Assembly: GCA_946894095.1 (NCBI GenBank)
Contig: OX335659.1
Coordinates: 3,789,501-3,853,500 of the forward strand
Length of the DNA: 64,000 nucleotides
Origin: Incurvaria masculella
Lineage: Eukaryota; Arthropoda; Insecta; Lepidoptera; Incurvariidae
Direction of reading: 5' to 3'
The notes beneath the pieces are model-generated. The model was not told the origin of the DNA. It saw only the letters and a list, made by a program, of their open reading frames with translations, and made no database searches. Positions 43,095-54,350 of the stretch are shown here, piece after piece. The translations under genes were made by a program, and so were the position numbers. Each line of letters starts with the position of its first letter. Within the stretch, counting starts at the first letter, position 1.

Positions 43095-45000
43095 AGCAAT
43101 GTTCAAGAATTCTCGCTACTGTCGCATGTTAAAACTACTTATATACATCCTATACCGCGTGAAGTCATCCTCGAATATATTTATGCAGCTAATAAAGCAC
43201 CCGGTAAACAAAACGAAACTCTCATTACTCAGCGTCCTCCACTACACTAGCAGTAATATCCCTCATACTCAGCATATTAAAATACACGCCAAGGAAAATG
43301 CACAAAAAGAGGCAGGGAAAATGCACATTTGCAGCGCTGCAAGCGGTGCGAGATGCAAATAAGACGCCCGGGGCCGCTTCGGTAAGAAGGTAAACATTTT
43401 AGTTGGACCGCTGGCGATCCCTGGGTCTTCCAGGTCTTGCCTGCGGGACCTCACGGGCGTGTTCATTCACATTATTTTTCAAGTCGAATATTCTTTTTCT
43501 GGTGCGGACTCGTGGTCACATCGATTTGTCACATGTGACCAGGATGAATTTATTTTCCAATATTATCCAATACTTTATTTCTCTCATAAACATAAGACTC
43601 GTGGTCTAACTATCTAAAGAAGAAGTAATGAAGTAAAAGTTCGTATGGTTTAGAAAAAAATAAAGAAAGGTTAATTTATAGAAGACACCAAAAAATTATC
43701 TTAACCTAACCAGTCCATGTCGGGTTGTCAATTTTAGTTTAAGTAAATGGTTTCTGCTTTTCCGCATTAGTATGACCACGAGTTTTATGTAGGTAATTTA
43801 CTCGTAGTCACACCAACAGTCTAACAACGAGTCAAATCAAGTCCTCGTAGTCACACTACGCACGCAAGTACGACCGTTTAATAAGGACTGCAAAAAAGGT
43901 GTAAAAATAACTACTTTATGAATACACTGCGAGGCTGGATGATTGAGCTATCAGCACATGTTGAAAGTTTTTTTTACAGTTAACCCTGAATACGTCTGAA
44001 ACATATATAGTTAACAATCAAAACATAATAATAATGAATAATAGCAGAATATTATTGTTACATCTGCTATTGTTAGGAGCATTTTGTAATGTGGTAAACA
44101 TGAAAGTCCATATATTTTTCATTTATAATTAAGGCATCATTAAAATAAAGTTTTGAGGTGCAGATCTAGTCCATACAGAAAAGATCGACGGTCCCTACGT
44201 ATATAGCTCCATCTGCAAATATGTAATTTTACAGTAGAGCGTTTAGAAGTCAAAACATGGCGTAACTCTACAACCGATTGACATAACTCATTAAAATTCG
44301 ACACTGTTTGTTAGAGTATGTAGTACTTAAAAGCCCAATATGTGTTAAAATTATGATTGTGTGTGAGTTTAGTTGAACACTTGAAGAGTAACTTTTGCCG
44401 AACTATCACATCACATCATATAACATCACAGTTTTTGTGCTTAAAGTTCAACCAGTTTGCAGTTTTCTCCATTGCCAAGGGTAAGCAAATGACGTATAGA
44501 TCTCTAAGTGGTAGTTAGTGCTGTTTCCATCGTTCAGAAACAAGTTTTAAAAATTACATCATAATGGAAATATTTAATGAATAAAAACACAATTATAGGC
44601 TTATCAGCAATCCATCATTGCGTAAGCTATTGTTCTCCCAAAGCTAGCTCTAAATCAATGGTTTATCAGCTGTTATTTCGTAAGATCAACTAAAAGTCGC
44701 CCTGTATTTATTTTCGCCATTATTCCAAAACGTCATTAAACATAAACATCAATAGAAAACATGGTTTTATGTTACTGTAGGAATAGTTCCACGAATACAG
44801 CGCCAACTGGTAAATGAGTGAACGAGTGGCGCAACTTTAGATAGAGTTATTTACACCGTACATTTCTCGAATCATGGTGTATTTAGAGCTTTATACACTT
44901 GGATAACTTTTAATTTTAACGCAAATTCAAAATGTATTTGACTCCATTGGTAAATATTGTCTTATAACGTACACTAGCATACAAAACTCAAAATACCTAA
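43095..45000. other. Unassigned AT-rich stretch
   Basis: No gene. A degraded bit of the tRNA-like SINE body lies near 43905-43950. Short frames near 43269-43466 have no motif. Confidence 0.3.
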
Positions 45001-45244
45001 AATTGTTAGATAGAGCTATATTCGTAGGGCCCGTCGAGATATAATGTTGATGATATACATTGCAAGCTCCGATCACTTTGGCGCCGCCACCCGTACCGCT
45101 CCGCTGCCAGAATCACTCGGAAGATGTTGGAAGGACTGCGCTCCATAGGCGCTGGTAAGTATTGGGAAAGCCTACGAGTCTGCCCTAGCCAACGAGGTCC
45201 TGTTTCGGCCCACTGTACACTGATAAATATTATGTGCAACTTTT

Positions 45245-45530
45245 TACCGTTTTAGCACAGTTAAAATTATTTCTCATTCTCATTACTTTTAATGTGTTAC
45301 GGTACGTATGTATTAATGAGCCAAATTAAATTAATTGAACAGTATCAATTGCTGCAAATAACTCGTGTGACAGACCAGATGATTTTAAAATACTGAACTT
45401 AATTGATTGAACATTACGGCTGATTACAAATTAGGCGTTGATTGGACAGTATTTTTTCACTGAATATAAGACTTAAGTAAGAATGGAAAAAATACTAAAG
45501 CTAGAAACATTTTTTACACAGTTAGGGATA
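45245..45530 (+). repeat. Old dispersed repeat, copy 2
   Basis: Counterpart of 21475-21815. Confidence 0.5.
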
Positions 45531-45732
45531 CAGTATAAGAAAACAGGTGTTTCACACAATAAAAAAATAATTAAAATATACAGAAACATTTAATGTAATG
45601 GCTTACAATTTTCACTCATTTATAGTAACCGATTTACTTAGTTGACTATACGTTGGTTAGATTCACTGATTTTGTTTTCAGTGTAGGAACGTCATTATTC
45701 ACATTGAGAATAAATTGAAGACACACTTTATT

Positions 45733-45776
45733 ACTGACTAGCTCAGGTTCCCGGCTCCGCTCGGGTCAAATTAGTT
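45733..45776 (-). mobile_element. Helitron-type 3' terminus, - strand
   Basis: CTAGCTCAGGTTCCCGGCTC then CGCTCGGGTC is the reverse of hairpin plus CTAG. Element body not resolved. Confidence 0.4.
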
Positions 45777-46029
45777 TTGAACAATTACCCAAGCGGTACT
45801 CCTTGAACCACCACGTCGCTTCGCTCGCGTTATTAATTAGTTTTCGCTTAGCGCTCTTTCCTAATTTTTTTTCTTTTGCTTGGCACCTAAAGGTTCGTAG
45901 CGTGATCTTAAATAACCTTCCTCAAGTATTTGGGCTTCTTCAAATCCGTTTAAAAAGGTTAAATAATATTATAAGTATTCATAAATGTTTATTTTACCGT
46001 CAATATACATTGTTAAGTAGCTTGGCTGT

Positions 46030-46375
46030 ATATACATTTCCGGAGACCCTCCATCGCCGAAGGGATGTCGGTCTCTCTTCGTGTTTTATCGCCTGTATCA
46101 CGGAGAATGCTCTTCGCAGCTGCATAACGCCATCCCTTAGTTCCTTGCAGAAATGCATTTAACACCCATTCACTGTCCATTTTCTTTTAATTAGAACCAA
46201 CCAACTATCGATCCTTCATTTATACATAGATTCCCTAAACTGTGGAATGCACTCCCTGCCCTGGTGTTTCCCTCAAAGTACGATTTGGAATCCTTCAAAC
46301 ATGGTGTGATGAAGCACCTGAGATGCCGGTATGGATTTCGTAACCCCCCTGAAAGTTTGGCCCGGTGAATATTTA
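46030..46375 (+). pseudogene. Jockey/CR1-like LINE RT C-terminus, frameshifted
   Basis: Conceptual translation in successive frames gives LHRRRDVG, then FYRLYHGECSSQLHNAIP, then RFPKLWNALPALVFPSKYDL and SFKHGVMKHLR. This is the standard order of the extreme C-terminus of these LINE polymerases. At least one frameshift (within about 46065-46075) and an in-frame stop break it. Confidence 0.75.
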
Positions 46376-46756
46376 CACTAAACATGAGTGCTCCATGCTT
46401 GCTGGTTTTCAACACGAATTATTTACGGTGAAGGAAAACATCGTGAGGAAATCCACCACTTCGGTGGTGTAGCAATTGGCTAGTACTAGATTACACGCAA
46501 CGGCACAGACATACAACATGGTGTTCATATTAGTCAACCGCTGGCGATTCTGAATTCGAATTTCGGTGCTCGGAAGCCAGAAATGTCATCTATTGCCCTA
46601 TAAATTCCCCGGGCTATAACTACGGGCGATAACTGTTTACTATGATTTTGGAATTTTGGATTCTAAATTATGTAGTCGAAACCTACGACTGAAACCTACG
46701 AAAACTACGAATTTCGTTTTTTGTTACTAAAACATTCTTACAAAATTAAAAAAAAA

Positions 46757-47011
46757 ATTAACAAAAAAATAACCGACTTCAAAGAAAAAGCACTAAAAAG
46801 TAAAAAATAATTTCCATTTATGTAGTTACGATTTTTGTTATTTTTTGAGTCGGCGTCAGCCGGGCACGCGCTGCGCCAATCAAGAGAACCTTAGCTACCT
46901 TGGCTGACACCGACTCAAAAAATAACAAAAATCGTAACTACAAAAATGGAAACTATTTTTTACTTTTTAGTGCTTTTTCTTTGAAGTCGGTTATTTTTTT
47001 TGTTAATTTTT
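46757..47011. mobile_element. Near-perfect foldback palindrome, arms of about 95 bp
   Basis: AATAACCGACTTCAAAGAAA ... ACTAAAAAGTAAAAAATA ... ACGATTTTTGTTATTTTTTG AGTCGG on the left is mirrored almost base for base by CCGACTCAAAAAATAACAAA ... TTTGAAGTCGGTTATTTTTT on the right. The centre of about 50 bp contains CACGCGCTGCGCC. Confidence 0.8.
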
Positions 47012-47039
47012 TTTATTTGTTTATTTTTAATGAATCTGA

Positions 47040-47355
47040 AGTAGACTTACTAATTTGTTCACGTCCTTTCCAATAAAAAAAGAATCACCGAAATCGGTTA
47101 GCGTTATATTGAGTTATTCGTCCATTTGTCGCGCAATCTTAATACAAATTTAAGACTTATATGATTTTCTCATGGATATCATTGTCAGAACTTAACCAAA
47201 TTAAAATGGGACCACTTGGGAAGCACTAGCTTTTATTTAAAAAAAATAATCATCAAAATCGTTTCACCCAGGCAAAAGTTATGAGGTAACAAACATTAAA
47301 AAAAAAATTACAGACGAATTGATAACCTCCTCCTTTTTTTGAAGCTGGTTAAAAA
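47040..47355. repeat. Dispersed repeat ending CTCCTCCTTTTTTTGAAG
   Basis: GAATTGATAACCTCCTCCTT then TTTTTGAAGCTGGTTAA is a repeat end I recall as common in Lepidoptera; class not assigned. Confidence 0.4.
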
Positions 47356-47424
47356 GATACGGACGTAGAATGGAGCTTTTTCATTTAATTTTTTTTTTAT
47401 GTAAATTTGACAACTTTTAGGGGT

Positions 47425-47446
47425 AGGTTAGGTTAGGTTAGGTTAG
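47425..47446. repeat. Interstitial (TTAGG)4 telomere-type run
   Basis: GGTTAGGTTAGGTTAGGTTA, the inverse orientation of the run at 17428. Confidence 0.7.
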
Positions 47447-48278
47447 AGTCTGGAAGACGATTTGGCTAGTTTAATGGTAGTCGCCGTGCAAAACTGTTCT
47501 TTGGCTAATGAACAAAGAATGCATTTCTTAAAATTTTCATATTTTAGATTTCCTATGACTTCACGACAGCCTAAATCGAGCTTAATCGATCGAAATACTG
47601 GTTGTCTTAAAGTTCAGCTTTATACTACAAATATCTTCGCTCAGGAATATATATTATCTGAATTGTTAATTGAGTTTTTAAGATATTGAAACTATACCGG
47701 GATGTTTCCTGTATACTCAATATTAGAAACGGAATCTTTGCGGCTTCTGCGCATGGTTCAATAAAAGCTACCCATTTTATAAAATGTCATTTAATTACTT
47801 AAATGCATGGATGAACAATATAAACAAACATATTACACAGTAATTTAATTGTTTGACTGGTCTATTGGAAAACCTAAGGAACAACACAAAGAGATATTAA
47901 TTAAATCATTTGAATAAATGCGTAGTTAATATAGTAATATAAAGAAAACATTGCCTCAAAAAGTTAAACATATACACAAACAAGGGGTCAGAAATATCAA
48001 GCGAAAATTTATATTACAATCAAACAATTTTATGCTTACAAAAGACCACGCAAGGAACTTAATTATATTATATCTATGTTAATTTAGCGTTTGGCCTTTT
48101 AACAAATAAAATGCTAAAGATTTATTTTTATTTTAATATGTATGGGTTCTTCTGTTTAGTTTTGTTAACCGCTTACACTTAAATTATATAGTTGATTAAT
48201 ATTTTGTTAACACATTATTAATATAGGTTAGAATAACACCTTTTAAATGGGGAAGAAAACTGCTTATTTATCAGGGGG

Positions 48279-48517
48279 TCCATTCAGAGTAAGAGTGAGT
48301 TCGAATTCGCAACTAAATATCAACTCACTTTTTTAAATAGTTAATGTTTCCACACTTCTAGAACATCATTACAGTTAGGTAAAAATCTGGTTTGTCCCGT
48401 AAATACGTTGGAAGTATAAATAACGGTTCCGTTATTTAAATAATAATATATTTCCCAGCTATTTTTAGGTTAACTCACTCTCGAACTCGAACTCACTCTT
48501 GCTCTGAATGGACCCCC
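48279..48517. mobile_element. MITE with 36-bp inverted repeats
   Basis: GGGGGTCCATTCAGAG..AAGAGTGAGTTCGA on the left mirrors TCGAACTCACTCTTGCTCTGAATGGACCCCC on the right, as two short stretches. No clear target duplication. About 240 bp, noncoding. Confidence 0.7.
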
Positions 48518-48959
48518 ACAAGTGGCGTCTACGCCAGCTCACCTAAAAAATATTTAAAAGCTGTCAGATACCATACAAAATAAAACAGAGAATATTTGAA
48601 CATTTTATTTACTTAATACATGAATTAACTCAATTTCTCCATGCTATTCCGAAAATATGTTTTCAAAAGAAATCGTGGGAAAGAAAATGTCACAAAAACA
48701 TAACTTTTCATATTTCGTTTCATAACTTGCACTGGGCAATGACATTTAAATTTGTTTGAAGACAAACAAACGCTTTTCTACATACATCAAACTGAATCAT
48801 GGAGTACATCTTACATCTAAAAACTCGTTAACAAAACTTGATACGAATGACAGTTTGGACGTTTTTAAGGTGAGGTCGCTCATGCGACATCTACAATAAG
48901 CTTTGAGTTTTCTACCCCATTTGAAAACGTAAGGTTGTTATCATTAATTTGTGAGGTAC

Positions 48960-49865
48960 CTAAAACGCCTTCTTTCGAGGGTTAGTGCATTGTTGTGCTT
49001 GGCGTAATTGACCTAAGGTTACAAGATTTTCATCTTCATCGTGGAGCTGGGAACTACTAGAATTTAAAGGCTGTTCATAATATGCTTGGAAGGTATAATC
49101 TTTGACAATACATTCATTTGGTTCTTGAGAACTGTTACGATATTGTAATTTCCTGCATGTCTTTATTGAATGACCAATCTTTTTGCAATACTTACAAATG
49201 TTTGGTTTAGGCGATTCACCGGTTGTTGGTTTCATTTGGAACTTTATTTTTTGTAAGTAACTTATATTTTCTTCATCTGACGCCATAACAAATGCTTTGT
49301 TGATAGCATCAGGCCTCCTCATTCGCAATATTTGGGAGATCGATCGATCACTTCCAAGAATGAAGGATTGTAATGCGAATTCATTGATCAATGCAATTTT
49401 TCCTTCAAGGAGTTTAGGATCGCTATTTTGGCTTTTTACAACTTCTATTAATTCTCTAAGAAATGTTTCGAATCTTAAAATATACTCTTTAACTTGTTCA
49501 CGAGGATACTGTCTACAATTGAGTAACTCTATCATCAAATGATTTTGATGTTTCCTGTTACCAAGTCTGGAAATAAGAAATACTTTTAAATCCTGCCAAG
49601 TTTCAAAAATTACGTTGGCGCAAACCGCTTGGGCTTTGTCTACTAATTTATTCTGTATGTAGGCGAACAGAACGCCATATTGATCAGTTGATGATATTTT
49701 AAACGTTCTTTCGCAATTCGACAACCATTCGCTCAATGTATCACTTGACCCATTGTAAGGCATAATAAAACTAAGTAACGTTTCTATCGGAACTTGTTCT
49801 TCATGGAACATTCGTGGACGTGATAAGGTGTCACTTTTGACGCTACTCATTTTGTCAGTCAACAT
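48960..49865 (-). CDS. Stand-alone retrotransposon Gag-like protein (301 aa) with CCHC zinc knuckle
   Basis: This is an intact 301-codon frame starting with ATG at 49863-49865 (a second ATG is codon 6) and ending in TAG. Residues 20-210 form a mostly helical, leucine-rich region of the type seen in the capsid part of Ty3/Gypsy-like Gags, with SEWLSNCERTF and IQNKL characteristic of that fold. Residues 224-237 are a CX2CX4HX4C knuckle (C224, C227, H232, C237) for nucleic-acid binding. An acidic, serine-rich tail follows. No protease, reverse transcriptase or integrase frame follows on the - strand, and I found no LTR pair or primer-binding site on either side. Composition is AT-rich like the surroundings. 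It is either a recent element that lost pol or a captured host gene; the intact frame with no pol decay makes the second worth testing. Confidence 0.75.
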   Translation of the reverse strand: MLTDKMSSVKSDTLSRPRMFHEEQVPIETLLSFIMPYNGSSDTLSEWLSNCERTFKISSTDQYGVLFAYIQNKLVDKAQAVCANVIFETWQDLKVFLISRLGNRKHQNHLMIELLNCRQYPREQVKEYILRFETFLRELIEVVKSQNSDPKLLEGKIALINEFALQSFILGSDRSISQILRMRRPDAINKAFVMASDEENISYLQKIKFQMKPTTGESPKPNICKYCKKIGHSIKTCRKLQYRNSSQEPNECIVKDYTFQAYYEQPLNSSSSQLHDEDENLVTLGQLRQAQQCTNPRKKAF

Positions 49866-50690
49866 TGTAACAAGAATTAATTTATAATTGAACTTTAGTG
49901 ATAACCCTTTGAGTTGACTATCAATAAATTGATTTGTTAAGGAGATTGATATAACTTTTCACTATTGAATCACAATATTTGAATGGACAACAAATTATGA
50001 ATGGAACTGACAAGGCCTGGTTGATGACTAGCCTAAATTCACTTAGTTTATTATTATAAACTCACACTCAAAATACAATCAGCGTCTGTCTTTTCGTGAT
50101 GGTGAAGATCTTCGGGATCTGGAGATGTGATGCGGAGAAAGACTTGTCGCTCAGTACAAGTAAATGGAGTACTCTATCTCTTGAAGGCTTCTATCAGGAA
50201 ATACTGCGCCACATGGACTACTCCAGGCTGCCTTCGAGTGACTTGTGTGGTCCGACACGTTTGGTGTTAGTAAACTTCTTTCAGGTAATTTTTTTGTGCA
50301 GACGATGTTTCTTCTTTCAGCAGGGGGCGAGTTCTAAAAGTGAATCCCGCAATTATTTTTTGTTTTATTTTCAAATTTTTTACCGTCTTTATTCTTGACA
50401 ACGGCTTTTATTTTCTTATACTAAGATGCACTACTTAGATAGGTGAACGGTGGCTACTGAAGACAAAATGAATGTTTCACTTAACTTTATAATTATTTAT
50501 ATGCCTTACGCAAGACCAAATAAGATAAGTTTGGCAAAACAAGTAGAATAATGAGATTCCTTCATTAGTATTGACGCAAATATAAGGTCAAAGGTCTCGC
50601 TGATAACGAAGAGAAATTGAAACCAAAACAAGTGGTCTACGTGACTGTTTAGAATACCTACGAATTAAGGCTAATATCAGGAGATGTCAA
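49866..50690. other. Flank upstream of gag
   Basis: It contains no recognisable LTR, primer-binding site or second frame. A 100-codon frame at 50096-50398 on the + strand has no recognisable motif and is not annotated. It could hold the promoter or leader for the gag frame. Confidence 0.3.
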
Positions 50691-50694
50691 CTTT

Positions 50695-50825
50695 ATTTTA
50701 TATAACTGGACATGACAAACACCAAATTAAAAGTTGTTGCTATGTTAGCACTTTTCTTATATTGAACGGCTACATTGAACTGGATATAAAACACTGAAAA
50801 TTCATTACCACTTTAATCAGCGTCC
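50695..50825 (-). mobile_element. SINE fragment
   Basis: ATATAACTGGACATGACAAA ... GGCTACATTGAACTGGATAT ... AAAATTCATTACCACTTTAA. Confidence 0.55.
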
Positions 50826-50839
50826 TTTTAAAAGATTTT

Positions 50840-50962
50840 TATGTATACAAGCCCATGGGCTCTCGAGCTTACAGGGGCGCTTCGAAAACCATGACGGCCG
50901 GCTAGGTGCTTCTTCACACCATGTTTGAAAGACCCCAGGCTATACTTAGGGCCGCGACCGTG
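50840..50962 (-). pseudogene. Jockey/CR1-like LINE 3' end
   Basis: The reverse strand carries CCTGGGGTCTTTCAAACATG and GAAGCACCTAGCCGGCCGTC, the last codons and tail of the LINE seen at 8130-8240. Confidence 0.55.
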
Positions 50963-51379
50963 CATTTAATAGTTTACCGGATGGAAAGAGTATCTATATA
51001 ATAGGATGGTTCTTGTTTTGGGGCTGGCCACTGTGAATGTGTGCATTCCTAACCTGGGGCTGAACCGGCGTAATATGTGAGAAATTATATGAGGGAATTC
51101 AATAAATTCTGCACCAATCAGAATAGTTTATGTTATAACATCTGCTCTCTTACTGGGTGGAATATTTGACATCCACTTGTGATTGGTGAAGAAATTATCG
51201 AATGCCCTCACACATTTATCACATTGTACGCCGGTTCGGCCCCACTCCGTGTTGAGCGATGGTCGAGAGAGGTGGCGTTATGCAGGTCCGAAGAGCATTT
51301 TGCAGGGTTGCACATCGAACACCTTCCATCATTCAGATTTAGAATTCTGGACGTGCAACACCGAGTTGGGCTCGCTTGA

Positions 51380-51720
51380 GCGGCTCATAGCCTAGTGGCG
51401 ACTCAGAGGTCTGGGTTCAAATCCTCGCCCCGTTTATGCACCACTTCATTTCTCTTTCTGAGTTGGATAAGTGCATTTCGTCACGAATGCGATCTGGGAC
51501 ATGGGTCGGAATCCAGGTAAAACTGTTGGTCCCCTTCCCCTACTAGGTGGTAGGGGATGATGGTCGAAGTAGCAATGAAAAATTGTCCGTGTTTTTCATC
51601 CAGTTCAATCTAGCCGTGCTCATATAGGGAAGGTCCATGCATGGCACCTAATTCCTTCGGGATGGTGGTCTTATATCATAACGGTAGTTGTGTGGTATGG
51701 CCAGGTTGCATACAAAACAA
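51380..51720 (+). mobile_element. tRNA-SINE, shortened copy
   Basis: GCGGCTCATAGCCTAGTGGC head; about 15 bases before the B box are deleted, and mid-body GGTAGGG joins directly to GATGATGGTCGAAG. The tail is partly lost. Confidence 0.72.
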
Positions 51721-52129
51721 TTTAAAACAATCTAAGGTTCGTTATACTAGCTTTTCTCCAGATTTAGGCTGCTGCTTACATTTTTTTTGTATAATTCATA
51801 TTGTCTAAATTTTGTCTGCTTTAACTGTTTGATTATTATTTCTGCTACTAACCTATTATGTTAATTTTGTGCTTCATGTTTGATCGTGCAGCTAGTATTC
51901 TCACTTTTTTATTATTTGTTTCTTCCAACTGTATGAGATAACTAATGTATTTTCTTTCGTTTATACTAGATCGTGCTACTGTAATTCTCACGTTTTTATT
52001 TTATGTTTCTTCCAGCTGTGTGAGCTCGTAATTGGTGTTATTTTCATTTATATTATTTTTCTATTGTTATGTAAATGCACTGTGAGCTCGCCTTAATAAA
52101 TAAATAAAAACAATAATAAAATAAACACT
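51721..52129. other. AT-rich stretch
   Basis: Partly repeated TTTTTATT..TGTTTCTTCCA..TGTATGAG blocks near 51905 and 51990; resembles a LINE 3' untranslated end with an AATAAATAAATAAA tail at about 52090. Not named. Confidence 0.35.
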
Positions 52130-52268
52130 AAGTGCCGATTGCACGAAAGGACATACAATCTAAATCAACGTCAACATATGATTAAACACGTCACTTTGAA
52201 TGGACAGTATGGAAGTAACTCCATGCGGTTCACTAAAAGTGATGTGTTCTCTTTGTGCATTCGGGGCT
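52130..52268. mobile_element. Short TIR element, copy 2
   Basis: Counterpart of 10543-10682. Confidence 0.6.
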
Positions 52269-52269
52269 A

Positions 52270-53240
52270 GATGACGTCATGCGCGATAACTTGCGTGTCG
52301 TCGGAACTTGAGATCATGAGGAGTAAGTGAATTCGTAAGCGAACTGACAGGCTAGCGCTACCGTCAGTGTAGGTCTTATCACTAAAAAGGGCCTACGCTA
52401 CCGCTCTACGGATTAGTTTGGGTCGCCGCTCACAAGATGCTTATATGACTGTTGAGTGTTATAAAATCTTTACTTGTACGTACATAACATAAGACTCCTA
52501 GTCATATACATGTAACAAATTGAGTCCACAAAACAAGGGGTGTTAACATTGTGTTAACATTGCGTAGTGGACCGTACTGAAGGTTCCCGTAGCGGTGTAG
52601 ATTGAATACCCTGTTACGGGACTTCAATAAATTGAGTCAACTGGCCGAATATTCGGGGCGCGGGGTAAGCAGATCTCGTTAGCGACGTAACTGTATTTGA
52701 GAAGAGCCTTTTGGAACAAGAATGTATCTAAAAATATATTTGGGAAGCTCGTTCAAGCGTTGACGTCATTTTATGAACAGTAACTGATTAGCAACGGCTT
52801 GTTTGTATGTTTATATAGATTGTCGTTATTGTTTGACAGATTTTCAAAGTTAAGGATGTTCCGACCCATACAATGTTTTTTTACACAGAACGCAAAAAGT
52901 ATTGCACTTTAAGGCACGAATTCGTCAAAAATATTAAATATAGCCACAGTAGTTGCAGCGAAAACATATTCACAATTTCAGGTTTAATGGTTTCGTTGTA
53001 ATTGCCGATTAGAAGTTTTACACCGTTAGATGGCGCTGTTAAATAAAAATCGTATTTAAATAAATTGTAACAAAACCAATAATCCTGAAATTCTGAAATT
53101 GTTTTCGCTGCAAGTAATATGACTATATTAAACTTTTATTATTAATTCGTGGCTTAAAGTGCAATACTTTTTGCGTTATGTGTGCAAACAACTTTATATG
53201 GGTCGGAACAGCTTTAAGTTATTTTTTATCTTTGGATGTA
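52270..53240. other. Unassigned stretch with an internal inverted repeat
   Basis: TTTGACAGATTTTC... and GCAAAAAGTATTGCACTTTA (about 52893) mirrored by TAAAGTGCAATACTTTTTGC (about 53155) bound a palindromic element of about 330 bp (about 52860-53205). The rest is unrecognised. Confidence 0.45.
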
Positions 53241-53243
53241 ATA

Positions 53244-53555
53244 CATATGTTTTATGTAACTGGGCATGGATGGGAAATACAACAACCCCGTAATGATATT
53301 ACCCCAATGCACCGCAATGGAATTAGGTGCCATGCCAAGATCTTCTGAATCGAACTGAATGGAAAACACGGACTTTTTTTCTCAATGCGATATTCAGTAC
53401 GGGAAGGACCTACAATTATACATGAGTTCCGAACACCTTGCATTCGTGAAGAAATGCACTTTTCCAACTTAGAACGAAAGTGGTGCATGTACGGCGTGGG
53501 ATCGAACCTATGATAATAGAAGGCAAGTTTTCGCGCTCCTGAGCTCATTGTGACA
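53244..53555 (-). mobile_element. tRNA-SINE, diverged partial copy
   Basis: TATGTAACTGGGCATGGATG ... ACCGCAATGGAATTAGGTGC ... GAAATGCACTTTTCCAACTT. Confidence 0.6.
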
Positions 53556-53967
53556 TTAGTACTAACGGACTCTACCTCTAATATTGACAATTCGTAATGT
53601 AACAACCACGGAAGGGCCTAATCAGAGCATGTGGTGGTACCACACGTTAAGCCGGACCGCATAATTGGTAAGCATCACGCCGGTCAGCCTGACCAATTAG
53701 AGTGATTGCCCAATAGCCCTAGAAAGGGCGCGGACTCAATTGACCGATAGGAAGGGTTCAAATCAGCGGAAGGCCTGGGCCGACTGCAAATAAGGGTTGT
53801 CCCTCGCGCTCCAATTAGCCCGGCCGATTAAGACAAACAACATTTTGCTTCTGACCCCACACAAAGTGTGAAAATTGTCCGTTTGAAACAACGAGCAAGA
53901 GAATGAAAGGAGCAACGGAAGCCTAAATATGGCCTGGCCATATTTTATTGATAACAATAAACTTTAC

Positions 53968-54350
53968 TTTTTTTTTATGTGACGACATGGATGGCTAATA
54001 CCACACATTCTGTCATGGTATTAGCCCAACACACCACATGGGAACTAGGTGCAATGCCAGGACCTTCCTTATATTGCACGGCTACATTGAACTGGATGGA
54101 AAACACGGACAATTTTCATTGCCGCTTCGACCATCGTTCATCCAATGCGATGGTACCAACCCGGGCGGGATAAACCCTAACACCTAGTAAGTAAGGAAGG
54201 GGACCTACAGTTTAACGTGGAATCCGAACCACGGCCAGCCTCTCTCAACGGTGGAATGGTCACCCATCCAAGAGCAGACCGGACCCAGCGTTGCTTAACC
54301 TCGGAGAGCGATCGCCGAAGTGTCGCGCCACTGGGCCACTGAGGCTGACA
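53968..54350 (-). mobile_element. SINE with tRNA-box/5S head, full copy
   Basis: Near-identical to 26821-27181 but inverted. The 5S-derived block is at about 54265-54312 (GGTCACCCATCCAAG, CCCAGCGTTGCTTAACCTCG), the A-box-like GGGCCACTGAGG... is at the head, and the poly-T tail is at the left end. A possible AACAATA target duplication lies either side (about 53951 and 54351). Confidence 0.82.

Larger units (their letters stand above)
47360..48959. other. Flank downstream of gag: AT-rich DNA with one MITE
   Basis: Apart from a (TTAGG)4 run at about 47425-47446 and the MITE at 48279-48517, I see no pol domain, LTR or gene here. There are AT-rich stretches and short unconvincing frames only. Confidence 0.4.
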
